From contig NZ_CP065044.1 of the NCBI RefSeq assembly GCF_015689195.1, forward strand, positions 3,038,001-3,102,000: a stretch of DNA of 64,000 nt, given 5' to 3'. This document shows, piece by piece, positions 8,854 through 17,020 of the stretch. The stretch comes from Pectobacterium aroidearum. GTDB taxonomy: Bacteria > Pseudomonadota > Gammaproteobacteria > Enterobacterales > Enterobacteriaceae. A program made the position numbers and the translations under genes. How positions within the stretch are numbered: the stretch's first letter is position 1; the number at the start of each line of letters is the position of its first letter. The notes beneath the pieces are model-generated. The model was not told the DNA's origin. It saw only the letters and a list, made by a program, of their open reading frames with translations, and did not search any database.

Positions 8854-10284
8854 TTATGGTTGGATAAAATCAGACCCCGAATATTTATCAGCAAGTTGTC
8901 TTTTATATGTAAAGTACTTTCCTTCACTACTCTTAACCGTTGTAACAACCCACATAAAAGAATGGTCATTGTGATCGGTATCACACACAATATCTGAGTC
9001 AACCCTGCACACAAGAGGGCTTATCTTAACAGCATCCAAAGATGCTGAAAGTGCGACTTGATCTAAAAACCAGACATTATTCCCATTTACCAAGTTAACA
9101 CTTATAAATGACGCAACTTTACTTATAAATTGCTTAGATACTTCTCCTCCATCAAGATAGACAAATCCGGCTAAAGCCTTTTCCCAAAAAGGCGCACTTT
9201 TAGTTTCAGTTAAAATTAAATCACATGGTTTTTCAGGTGAAATGACTGAAGATAAATCTTTCCTCATTAAACAGTCTGCATCAATAATTAATACAGGACC
9301 ATCCCATACAGATAAGGCATAGTGAGAGAATAAAAATCGCCTTGAAGCAAAATGTACATTTACTCCACTCACCATAGGAACACTTTCCGCTGTGCATGAT
9401 ATATTTAGCTCAGGAAATTTTTTTTTGTTCTTCTTTATATCAACTAAAACATCATCGGTTATATTGTAAATATGAAAATGAACATTGAAATTACTCTTGT
9501 TTGTTTCGTAAATTGAATATAGGGCATAAACCGCATGTTGGAAATAGTATTTTTCATCACAGGAAACAACAACATTTACTTTTTCATTTTTGCAGTCTTT
9601 ATCAATAAGCCAAAGATATTCTTCAATAGGAAAATAATCATCTTCATTTAATAAAGGACGAAAGTCTATATAAGAATCTGGATATCCACCGAGTTTGTAA
9701 ATTGCACAAGTCACCATTAACAACACGAGCCAATGCTCACCAACAAGCTTTTGATTAGAAGTCATTTCTTTTATTAAAGGCAAAGCCATATCGAAATTTT
9801 CTTCAATCATACAGATTATCAATAATATTCTAAACGCAGCCGGAGAGTCCGCAAGCACAGAAAAATTATTATTAATTAATTCAACCACTGGTTCTACATC
9901 ACCAACTCTAAACAATAACTGAATAGCGACCACAAGGTATTCTACAGATGGCCATAATTTTATTATCTCAACCAGTGAAGATCGTATATTATTAATATAC
10001 TCGTCTGGAAGTTTTACTTTCTTCCCTTCAAACTTTTCGTCAAGTGCCAGATTTGCCAAAGATATAGTGAGCAACAGTTGTTTTAATGCAATATCATGAT
10101 TATTTTCCAAGCCACTATCATATGTAAGAATAGTTTTATAAATTGATAACGTATCTAAACTACCTGCCACAATAGATGCTATAAATTCTTTGGGGAAATT
10201 GCCTATATTACCCAATTCAAGATCTCGAGAAAATATATCACGATAAAACTGATGCATTGACTTTGTATGGTTATATTCAAACAT
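8854..10284 (-). CDS. Putative GT-A glycosyltransferase with unrecognised N-terminal half
   Basis: 476 aa. Residues 236-476 look like a GT-A fold of the GT8-like type: a nucleotide-binding start VNVVVSCDEKYYFQHA (236-251), a metal-binding DxD at D335-A-D337 in VLIIDADCLMRKD, and a late FLDQVAL motif (406-412). Residues 1-235 are helical and I do not recognise them; they could be a repeat or partner-binding domain. There is no signal peptide or membrane segment, so it is probably cytosolic. The start has GGTGGGA upstream. It is last in an AT-rich operon after the aminotransferase and NeuD-like genes (41-bp gaps), next to the flagellin locus. A role in adding a sugar to flagellin or extending its glycan is inferred from place. 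Confidence 0.72.
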   Translation of the reverse strand: MFEYNHTKSMHQFYRDIFSRDLELGNIGNFPKEFIASIVAGSLDTLSIYKTILTYDSGLENNHDIALKQLLLTISLANLALDEKFEGKKVKLPDEYINNIRSSLVEIIKLWPSVEYLVVAIQLLFRVGDVEPVVELINNNFSVLADSPAAFRILLIICMIEENFDMALPLIKEMTSNQKLVGEHWLVLLMVTCAIYKLGGYPDSYIDFRPLLNEDDYFPIEEYLWLIDKDCKNEKVNVVVSCDEKYYFQHAVYALYSIYETNKSNFNVHFHIYNITDDVLVDIKKNKKKFPELNISCTAESVPMVSGVNVHFASRRFLFSHYALSVWDGPVLIIDADCLMRKDLSSVISPEKPCDLILTETKSAPFWEKALAGFVYLDGGEVSKQFISKVASFISVNLVNGNNVWFLDQVALSASLDAVKISPLVCRVDSDIVCDTDHNDHSFMWVVTTVKSSEGKYFTYKRQLADKYSGSDFIQP

Positions 10285-10325
10285 TACATTCCCACCTAGA
10301 TATACATTTATCCAATCAGTATGAA

Positions 10326-10973
10326 CTACATAAATACTCTTCTTTTATTGTTTTCTCTTACTATCTTCGCTGGATTTCCTGCTACAACCATTCGATCAGG
10401 TACTGATGATAGTACGTTAGATCCCATTCCAACTATAACATCATCACCTATATGAATCTTCTCTTTAATTAACGCCCCCATTCCTATAAATGTTCTAGAA
10501 CCAATAGAAACAGCACCGGCCATCGCAGAATACGTCGACGTTACTGAGTGGGGACCAATATAACAGTCATGACTGAGACTAGAAAACGCTTGCATAACAA
10601 CATTATTTTCTATACGAGTATCGCAAGATATATTAACCCCCTGAAAAATAACGATTCCCTCACCTAATTGACTATAAGGTGAAATATAGACTGATGGAGC
10701 GATTAGTGTCGCCAGATTAATACCATTCTCTCTGATTTTTTCAGACAACATAGCTCTTAGTGATGGTTCACCAATAGCAATAACTATTTCAAGTGATTTA
10801 AGACTCTTTATCTGCTCAAAACATTTAACAGATAGATTATGTAAACAACGATTATAATCCATATCATCAATAAAAATAATATCATCCCATTTTTTAGATG
10901 TACAATTAATAAGATGAGCTAATGTTAATATTTCTCGGCCTAACCCACCAGTACCATAAATTCCTAATATCAT
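10326..10973 (-). CDS. NeuD/PglD-family sugar N- or O-acyltransferase
   Basis: A 215-aa protein with an N-terminal Rossmann-like part (MILGIYGTGGLGREIL, FIDD) that binds the sugar nucleotide, and a C-terminal left-handed beta-helix of hexapeptide repeats (about residues 90-205: VYISPYSQLGEGIVIFQG, GSRTFIGMGALIK, VVAGNPAKIVR). The family acyl-transfers from acetyl-CoA to amino sugars. His in SLSHDCYIG is in the position of the family's catalytic base. The ATG at 10973 has AGGTGAT upstream and is preferred over an in-frame GTG at 10982. Set between an aminotransferase and a glycosyltransferase, it probably acylates the 4-amino sugar made by its neighbour. Confidence 0.88.
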   Translation of the reverse strand: MILGIYGTGGLGREILTLAHLINCTSKKWDDIIFIDDMDYNRCLHNLSVKCFEQIKSLKSLEIVIAIGEPSLRAMLSEKIRENGINLATLIAPSVYISPYSQLGEGIVIFQGVNISCDTRIENNVVMQAFSSLSHDCYIGPHSVTSTYSAMAGAVSIGSRTFIGMGALIKEKIHIGDDVIVGMGSNVLSSVPDRMVVAGNPAKIVRENNKRRVFM

Positions 10974-11014
10974 CTGTATCACCTATGATAGACAAGAAAG
11001 ATTTCGTTAATACA

Positions 11015-12124
11015 TTATAAAAAAGAAAGAATCTCATTAATAACTTCATCCTGTTCTTCATCTGTCAAATCAGCGTATATTGGCAAACACAAGACCATCT
11101 CAGATATATTATTTGCAATAGAAAGATTATTTCCCATCGCACTATCTAATCCACGATACATAGGAAATGAACTTATTAAAGGATAAAAGTAACGGCGGGT
11201 ATAAATATTCTTTTTCTTCAAGTTTTCATATAAAATCTCACGATCCACAGGGAAGTTAGAGTCGACAAAAATAGGACAATAGGCATAATTCCATGTAACA
11301 TTATGAGGAACGCTAATGAGTCGAATCCCTGAAATACCACCTAACCGCTCACAATAAGTCTGATATAGTTTTTTACGACAGTGTAAAGCACCATCAATGT
11401 AATTTAACTGCAACAAACCAAAAGCAGCTTGTACTTCATTCATTTTTCCATTGATACCCGGTGCAACTACGGTAAGTTCATCAGCAAAACCAAAATTTTT
11501 TAAATAATCTATTCGTTTTTTTGCCTTTTCATCTGGACAAATAATTGCCCCCCCCTCAATAGTATTGAAGACTTTAGTCGCATGAAAGCTAAGAATGGAC
11601 AAGTCTCCATGATTCAAAATACTCATATCATCTTTCTTGACACCAAAAGCATGTGCTGCATCATAAATAATACGTAAGCCGTAATTGTCAGCAATGCTCT
11701 GGATTTTATCTACATTCGCTGGAATCCCATAGCAATGCACTGGCAATATAGCAGAAGTAGCCGGTGTAATTGCTTCTTCAATTTTATTCTCATCAAGATT
11801 ACAGGTTACAGGATCAATATCGACAAACACAGGCTTCAAACCATTCCATAAGAGAGTATGGGAAGTGGCCACAAAAGAATAAGGTGTAGTAATAACCTCA
11901 CCGGTAATACGCAGAGCCTGTAACGCAGTTAATAATGCCAGCGTACCATTTGAAAAAAGGCTGATATAATTTACGCCAAGATAATCAGCTAATTCTTGTT
12001 CTAATTTTTGATGGAAAGGACCACCATTAGTCAGCCATTTGTTCTGCCAAATCTCTTCAAGATACGGTGTGAACTCTTCTAACGGTGGAAGTAATGGACT
12101 TGTTACATATATTGGTTTTTTCAT
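11015..12124 (-). CDS. DegT/DnrJ/EryC1 sugar-nucleotide aminotransferase (VioA/FdtB-like)
   Basis: A 369-aa PLP enzyme of the nucleotide-sugar aminotransferase family. It has the N-terminal signature WLTNGGPFHQKLE and the FSNGTLAL phosphate-binding loop. DAAHAFG carries the PLP-contacting Asp, and the Schiff-base Lys is in SFHATKVFNTIEGG (about residue 180). Members convert keto-deoxy sugar nucleotides to amino sugars such as dTDP-viosamine; the exact sugar cannot be read from sequence. The ATG at 12124 follows GGTGGAG at good spacing; an upstream in-frame GTG (12137) overlaps that ribosome-binding site and is unlikely. It is 41 bp ahead of the NeuD-like gene. Notably AT-rich against the flagellar genes. 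Confidence 0.9.
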   Translation of the reverse strand: MKKPIYVTSPLLPPLEEFTPYLEEIWQNKWLTNGGPFHQKLEQELADYLGVNYISLFSNGTLALLTALQALRITGEVITTPYSFVATSHTLLWNGLKPVFVDIDPVTCNLDENKIEEAITPATSAILPVHCYGIPANVDKIQSIADNYGLRIIYDAAHAFGVKKDDMSILNHGDLSILSFHATKVFNTIEGGAIICPDEKAKKRIDYLKNFGFADELTVVAPGINGKMNEVQAAFGLLQLNYIDGALHCRKKLYQTYCERLGGISGIRLISVPHNVTWNYAYCPIFVDSNFPVDREILYENLKKKNIYTRRYFYPLISSFPMYRGLDSAMGNNLSIANNISEMVLCLPIYADLTDEEQDEVINEILSFL

Positions 12125-12235
12125 ATCACTCTGCTCCACCTATAACCACGTCATATTAACATAAAAGGAATATTTTATTTTTCTAATAACTGCTACGTGT
12201 ACATCCGACATTGGTCTTAGTCAAAAAACAGAAAT

Positions 12236-15200
12236 TCAATACCCAATCGAATAACTTTTATTTTTTTCGCTGGCACACCAAGCTTTCCAAATTACTCTGA
12301 GCGTTTTTTCAAAATAAGTTGCAGGCGTAACACCATCAGCATCAATATCACGACCAATTTTATTACGTAAATCATGACGAATCTGATTAAGCTCATCCAG
12401 TCTATCACTCCAGCCAATTGCTTTATTTATATAATCAGTTTGAGAAGAAACAATAAACTCATTCAAACCCACCTGAGATAAGTTCGAAACACCTTGCCTC
12501 GTAGCTAATTTTTCACCCGCCAAAGTTAAAGTCGGCACCCCCATCCAAAGTGCATGATTCGTCGTTGTGCCCCCTGTATAAGGAAATGTGTCTAACAACA
12601 AATCAATCTCATGGTGCATAGCCAAATAGTTTATTATATTGGTTCTCTCGCGGAAAATGAGCTGTTCAGGTTGAACCCCCTGCGATTCCAGAGTATTACG
12701 TATTTTTTCCCTCGCCTCATGATTAGGTAATGCACCGATAATCATTTTGCTCGTGGGCAAGGCTAGCAAAATTTTAGCCCATGCGGATAAGACGTCGTTA
12801 TTGATTTTAGTCGGTCGGTTAAAACTTGCGAAAGTGAAATACTTGTTTTTTAATGCGGGAAGATCATTCACGGGTGGACAACCAGATACAGGATCAAACT
12901 GACGACTAAATGGAACGTAGAGTAGTTTTTCGGTAAATTGACAATCCAAAACCTCAGGAAGTGGCTTATGGTTCATAATCAAATAATAATCCATCGATTT
13001 TAATCCAGTCGTCCCTGGATAGCCAATCCAACTTATCTGAATCGGTGCTGGCTTCATAGCAAAAACAGGTAAACGGTTATAGGCAGTATGTCCAGAAAGA
13101 TCGAATAGTATGTCAATCTCATCGCGCCGAATGATTTCAAACAACTCAACATCACTTGTACCAGCTACATTACGCCATACAGTCGCACCTGTTTCCAATA
13201 AACGAGAGGTATTATCGTAATGATTTGATGTCGAATAGGCATAAAGAGAGAAATATTCACGATTAATAGCATTCCATACCGGAGCCAAAAAACTGCTGAC
13301 TGGATGTGACCATAAGTCGCCAGAAACAAAACCAATGCGCAATACACGTTCGGGATTTTTATCCTGCTGATGGTATATGCTCACAGAAATATCCGAGTCA
13401 ATACGACTTTCAACCAACTCACCATAGCGACGATGTTCTGCAAATAATTCAGCCGCACTAATATTTGCATTATGCAACAATGCAAACAGCAGATTACTAT
13501 ACAAATTTAAATCATCAGGCGCAGAGGCAATAGCACGGCGATAATATTCAATAGCACCTTCAACATTCGACTGCTTATCCAACACCATCGCCATCGAATT
13601 TAATATTGCAGAATCATTAGGCAGAAGTTGCATTGCTTTATTGAGACAACTTTCCGCCCCCGTCATATTTTCAGTTCTTAGATAAACAAGAGCAGCTACG
13701 TTCCATGCAATTGCATTATTGCCATCACAGCGGATTACCTTATAAGCTAAATTAATCGCGTGCCAATAGTGATAGGTGCTATGCAATAAACTGGACAGTT
13801 CGCTGTATACCAACCATGCATTGCTGTACATAGAAATGACTTTCGCCAGAGAAAAGATCGCCGCATTTTTATCACCAGTGACAAAATTTATTCTTTCTAA
13901 TGCAATCCAACTCTGAAGATTGTGCGGCTGTGCCACGGTAAGCTCTTCTGCCAGACGTCTAGCCTCTGTATATTTTTGTTCTTTTAGTAGCTCATATAAG
14001 CGGCTTTTGATTTTCACATCAATAGGGCTGTTGATAAATCTTTTTCTGCTTTTTTCAACTTTTTTAACATCGCTGGGCTTAAACATTCCCCCGCCAGTTA
14101 TATCGCTGGAATACATAATCATTGGATTAATGTTGTGGATCACATCAGCAACAGATGTTGCTAGCGCCAGACGTTTTTGGAAATACCGTTGCCAAGCAAC
14201 AGCACTCCCAATGAGTAATCCCTTGCTATGTAACTCATCGAGTAGCGCTAACGAATCAGGCCCTGATTCCAACGCTTCCAACTGAGCGAGAAGTGATTGA
14301 CTACCCTGTACAGATGGCGGTAAAGAGACAGACTCATGCCAATAGTTGAATGAGCCCCATCCTCCCTCAATGCCAGGTAAAAATCTTAATACACTAAAAT
14401 CACTTTTCCGATAAACACATTCACCAACACAGTAATGAAGACTCGGTAAACCTTGTTTTAACAGAGCATATAGAGAGTCGCGGACATTTTTTTCATGTTG
14501 GTCATCTTTCTTTTCTGGAAAATGCGTATTAAAGATAAGCTGCTTGAAGGTAACGCTAGCCGGCCAGGCTTCACCCAGAACATCGAGAATCCTCTGAGTC
14601 AGCTCATGATCCGTGGAAATCTGTATACCGTCATTCGCAATGTGTGCATTAGAGGCAAACCCTTCCGCCAGCATGACACGCCGGAAGCTGCCCGCCCAGG
14701 AAAGTTTGTCCAATCGCGAGACATCAATTTCCGATTCCAACTTTTCCGCCCGTTCAGCAGCGACCAGCAGACTAAACCGACGTTTGCGTCCAACGTTAAA
14801 ATCCAGATACTGCTGTTTCAATATCTTATTGCCAGTCGGACAGATTGTGCGCAGTAAGTTATCTACCTGGTCACCATAGTGAGAGGCAATCTCAGTATGA
14901 GGCTCAATTTCGCCAACATAAGCCAAGCCTTCTTGCGTAATCAGTGCATTAAAGTCGAGCAGATAGCAGGGTTGATTCAGGCCTTGTAGATAGTTGAGCG
15001 CTAGCGACACATCGCCCAGTTGTTCGGCTTCTTCAACCAGAGTCGCAATAGCGGCTCTTTGAGGGTTATTTGCCGACATGCCCAGCGATAAATAGCTCAA
15101 CATGGCTCTTGCACTGGCTTGCTGTTGTTCCGGTGTTTCTGCCAGACTCGCGTGCAGGTTTAAAGCATCCTGCAGAATTTCCTCTGTCTTCCCGCCAGGA

Positions 15201-15661
15201 TAGGTCGAATAGGAAAAACACACCACGCCTTTTGCACTTAAATGACGGTGGCAATATGCTAACAACGCCGAGCGAGCTTCGCCGCTAACCAGTCCGAAAA
15301 CACCATGAACAATGATATAATCAAATTTGCCAAGATTGCTGTCCAAAAGCGATGCTAAATCCATTGCCTGGAGTTGCAGATTGGTTAATCCATATTGCTG
15401 AACCCACATCTGCCCTTGCGCAATTTTTTCCTCATCAAGATCGATACCAATAGCCTGCGCCTGCGGATAAGCAGTAGCAAATGGCAACAGGTTCGCGCCA
15501 CTCATGCATCCCAGTTCCAGTACCCGAGCTCTATCAGGGTCCGCTGCCACAATGCCATGCAAGTATGCTACTGCCTGCAAATGCGTCGGTGAGGTATAAG
15601 GCAAAGGACAGCGCTCAGCAGCGCTCGTTGTTGGATGGCTGGCGGCAGTATCTAGAGTCAT
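12236..15661 (-). CDS. Methyltransferase-TPR-OGT (GT41) fusion, candidate flagellin glycosyltransferase
   Basis: 1141 aa from the ATG at 15661; the open frame runs on to a TTG at 15730 that is unlikely to be used. Residues about 46-155 are an SAM methyltransferase (motif I VLELGCMSGANLLPFA, acidic GIDLDEE at 72-78). Residues about 165-505 resemble a methyltransferase regulatory domain. Residues about 550-745 hold TPR repeats (for example AIAWNVAALVYLRTENMTGAESCLNKAM). Residues 774-1126 are an OGT/GT41 catalytic region: RIGFVSGDLWSHPVSS with the catalytic-type His786, PAPIQISWIGYPGTTG, FNRPTKINNDVL with the UDP-binding-type Lys952, and DTFPYTGGTTTNHALWMGVP. GT41 enzymes put GlcNAc on Ser/Thr. 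Lying just downstream of fliC on the same strand, flagellin is the likely acceptor (inference). Confidence 0.85.
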   Translation of the reverse strand: MTLDTAASHPTTSAAERCPLPYTSPTHLQAVAYLHGIVAADPDRARVLELGCMSGANLLPFATAYPQAQAIGIDLDEEKIAQGQMWVQQYGLTNLQLQAMDLASLLDSNLGKFDYIIVHGVFGLVSGEARSALLAYCHRHLSAKGVVCFSYSTYPGGKTEEILQDALNLHASLAETPEQQQASARAMLSYLSLGMSANNPQRAAIATLVEEAEQLGDVSLALNYLQGLNQPCYLLDFNALITQEGLAYVGEIEPHTEIASHYGDQVDNLLRTICPTGNKILKQQYLDFNVGRKRRFSLLVAAERAEKLESEIDVSRLDKLSWAGSFRRVMLAEGFASNAHIANDGIQISTDHELTQRILDVLGEAWPASVTFKQLIFNTHFPEKKDDQHEKNVRDSLYALLKQGLPSLHYCVGECVYRKSDFSVLRFLPGIEGGWGSFNYWHESVSLPPSVQGSQSLLAQLEALESGPDSLALLDELHSKGLLIGSAVAWQRYFQKRLALATSVADVIHNINPMIMYSSDITGGGMFKPSDVKKVEKSRKRFINSPIDVKIKSRLYELLKEQKYTEARRLAEELTVAQPHNLQSWIALERINFVTGDKNAAIFSLAKVISMYSNAWLVYSELSSLLHSTYHYWHAINLAYKVIRCDGNNAIAWNVAALVYLRTENMTGAESCLNKAMQLLPNDSAILNSMAMVLDKQSNVEGAIEYYRRAIASAPDDLNLYSNLLFALLHNANISAAELFAEHRRYGELVESRIDSDISVSIYHQQDKNPERVLRIGFVSGDLWSHPVSSFLAPVWNAINREYFSLYAYSTSNHYDNTSRLLETGATVWRNVAGTSDVELFEIIRRDEIDILFDLSGHTAYNRLPVFAMKPAPIQISWIGYPGTTGLKSMDYYLIMNHKPLPEVLDCQFTEKLLYVPFSRQFDPVSGCPPVNDLPALKNKYFTFASFNRPTKINNDVLSAWAKILLALPTSKMIIGALPNHEAREKIRNTLESQGVQPEQLIFRERTNIINYLAMHHEIDLLLDTFPYTGGTTTNHALWMGVPTLTLAGEKLATRQGVSNLSQVGLNEFIVSSQTDYINKAIGWSDRLDELNQIRHDLRNKIGRDIDADGVTPATYFEKTLRVIWKAWCASEKNKSYSIGY

Positions 15662-15823
15662 CAGAAGGGAAAACCTTTCATGAGAGGAAAAAGAAATTAC
15701 TACTATCGTATCAACTATTAAGATACGCAATCTTATAAATAGAGGGAAATATTAGGCGTATAACATACGTTAGGGAAGAGTGATATCGCTTCACAACAGT
15801 GTGATACATGGGGCATTCATCAT

Positions 15824-15850
15824 AAAAAAACCAGCCCCGAAGGGCTGGTT
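15824..15850 (-). terminator. fliC: Rho-independent terminator of fliC
   Basis: On the minus strand AACCAGCCC-TTCG-GGGCTGGTT followed by seven T residues: a very stable UUCG-tetraloop hairpin 34 bp after the fliC stop codon. Confidence 0.95.
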
Positions 15851-15884
15851 ATCATATAAGCTACAGCGTTTGTCTGGCTGAGAA

Positions 15885-16751
15885 TTAACGCAGCAGAGAC
15901 AGAACAGTCTGTGGAACCTGGTTTGCCTGAGACAGTACAGATGTACCAGCCTGCTGCAGAATCTGGCTACGGCTCATGTTTGATACTTCGGTCGCGTAGT
16001 CAGCGTCTTCGATACGGCTACGAGCAGAAGACAGGTTGTTAATAGAGTTGTTCAGGTTAGTAATGGTAGATGAGAAACGGTTCTGAATCGCACCCAGGTT
16101 ACTACGAGCAGTGTCGACAGCAGACAATGCAGTATCAACTGCTGTGATCAATGCCTGAGCAGCAGAGTTCGCAGAACTACCGGCAGCAACAGACCCCAGA
16201 GAGGAAATGTTAGCTGAAACATCACTCATTGAACCGCCAGTCGTTGCGTTGATCAACGCAGTGCTGTCAATTGTAATGGTTTCAGTTGCACCAGTGTTAG
16301 CACCAACCTGAATAATGATACCACCACTTGCAGAACCGTCCAGCAGTTTAGTACCGTTGAAAGAAGCACTCTGCGCAACACGGTTAACTTCGTTAATACG
16401 CTGGGTCATTTCCTTAACGATAGAATCACGGTCAGTCTTGCCGTTAGGATCGTTCGCTGCTTGAGTTGCCAGCTCACGGATACGCTGCAAGTTGTTGTTG
16501 ATTTCGTTCAGGTTGCCTTCGGCAGTTTGAGTCAGAGAGATACCATCGTTGGCGTTACGAGCGGCCTGGGTCATACCCTTAATCTGAGCGCTCATACGGT
16601 TAGCGATCGCTTGGCCAGCTGCGTCATCTTTCGCGCTGTTGATACGCAGACCAGAAGACAGACGCTCGATAGCGGTACCCAGAGCAGACTGAGATTTGTT
16701 CAGGTTGTTCTGAGTAGTCAGAGACATGATGTTAGTATTAATAACTGCCAT
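15885..16751 (-). CDS. fliC: Flagellin FliC (short form)
   Basis: The filament subunit, exported unfolded through the flagellar type III pore. 288 aa, much shorter than E. coli K-12 flagellin (498 aa). The conserved D0/D1 N terminus (MAVINTNIMSLTTQNNLNKS, LSSGLRINSAKDDAAGQAIANR) is joined through a short Ser/Thr/Ala-rich middle (about 145-205) to the conserved C-terminal D1/D0 (SRIEDADYATEVSNMSR to VLSLLR). The outer D2/D3 domains are largely absent. Surface Ser/Thr residues in the middle are candidate glycosylation sites given the neighbouring OGT gene. Codon use is that of a highly expressed gene. Transcribed from a strong sigma-28 promoter and ended by a UUCG terminator. Confidence 0.98.
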   Translation of the reverse strand: MAVINTNIMSLTTQNNLNKSQSALGTAIERLSSGLRINSAKDDAAGQAIANRMSAQIKGMTQAARNANDGISLTQTAEGNLNEINNNLQRIRELATQAANDPNGKTDRDSIVKEMTQRINEVNRVAQSASFNGTKLLDGSASGGIIIQVGANTGATETITIDSTALINATTGGSMSDVSANISSLGSVAAGSSANSAAQALITAVDTALSAVDTARSNLGAIQNRFSSTITNLNNSINNLSSARSRIEDADYATEVSNMSRSQILQQAGTSVLSQANQVPQTVLSLLR

Positions 16752-16820
16752 AATAGCGTTCCTTAATCAGTGGTTATCAGTTTCGGGTTAGACCCACGGG
16801 TTCATCCCCGTCGCTAACAT

Positions 16821-16847
16821 TTATCGGAACGCTTTTCAGAAGCTTTA
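16821..16847 (-). promoter_or_regulatory. fliC: Sigma-28 promoter of fliC
   Basis: Minus strand TAAAGCTT-N11-TCCGATAA: 7/8 in both boxes of the FliA consensus TAAAGTTT-N11-GCCGATAA, with exact spacing. It leaves a leader of about 60 nt. Confidence 0.93.
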
Positions 16848-16951
16848 ATTTTTTTTTTAGCCTAAATTCATTTTTATTGCTCAAAGGGCGATTCTGACCG
16901 CCCCCCTATCCTGCGACAATATCAGCCATAAAGAGAGGTGTTCTTTACTGC

Positions 16952-16978
16952 TAAACTTATTCTCTATTCTGCCGATAA
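16952..16978 (+). promoter_or_regulatory. fliD: Sigma-28 promoter of fliDST
   Basis: TAAACTTA-N11-GCCGATAA: perfect -10 box, TAAA core in the -35 and exact spacing. It lies 42 bp upstream of the fliD ATG. Confidence 0.94.
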
Positions 16979-17020
16979 TGGCTTCATAGCGCATCGCACT
17001 CTGAATAAAAGGATTCTATC

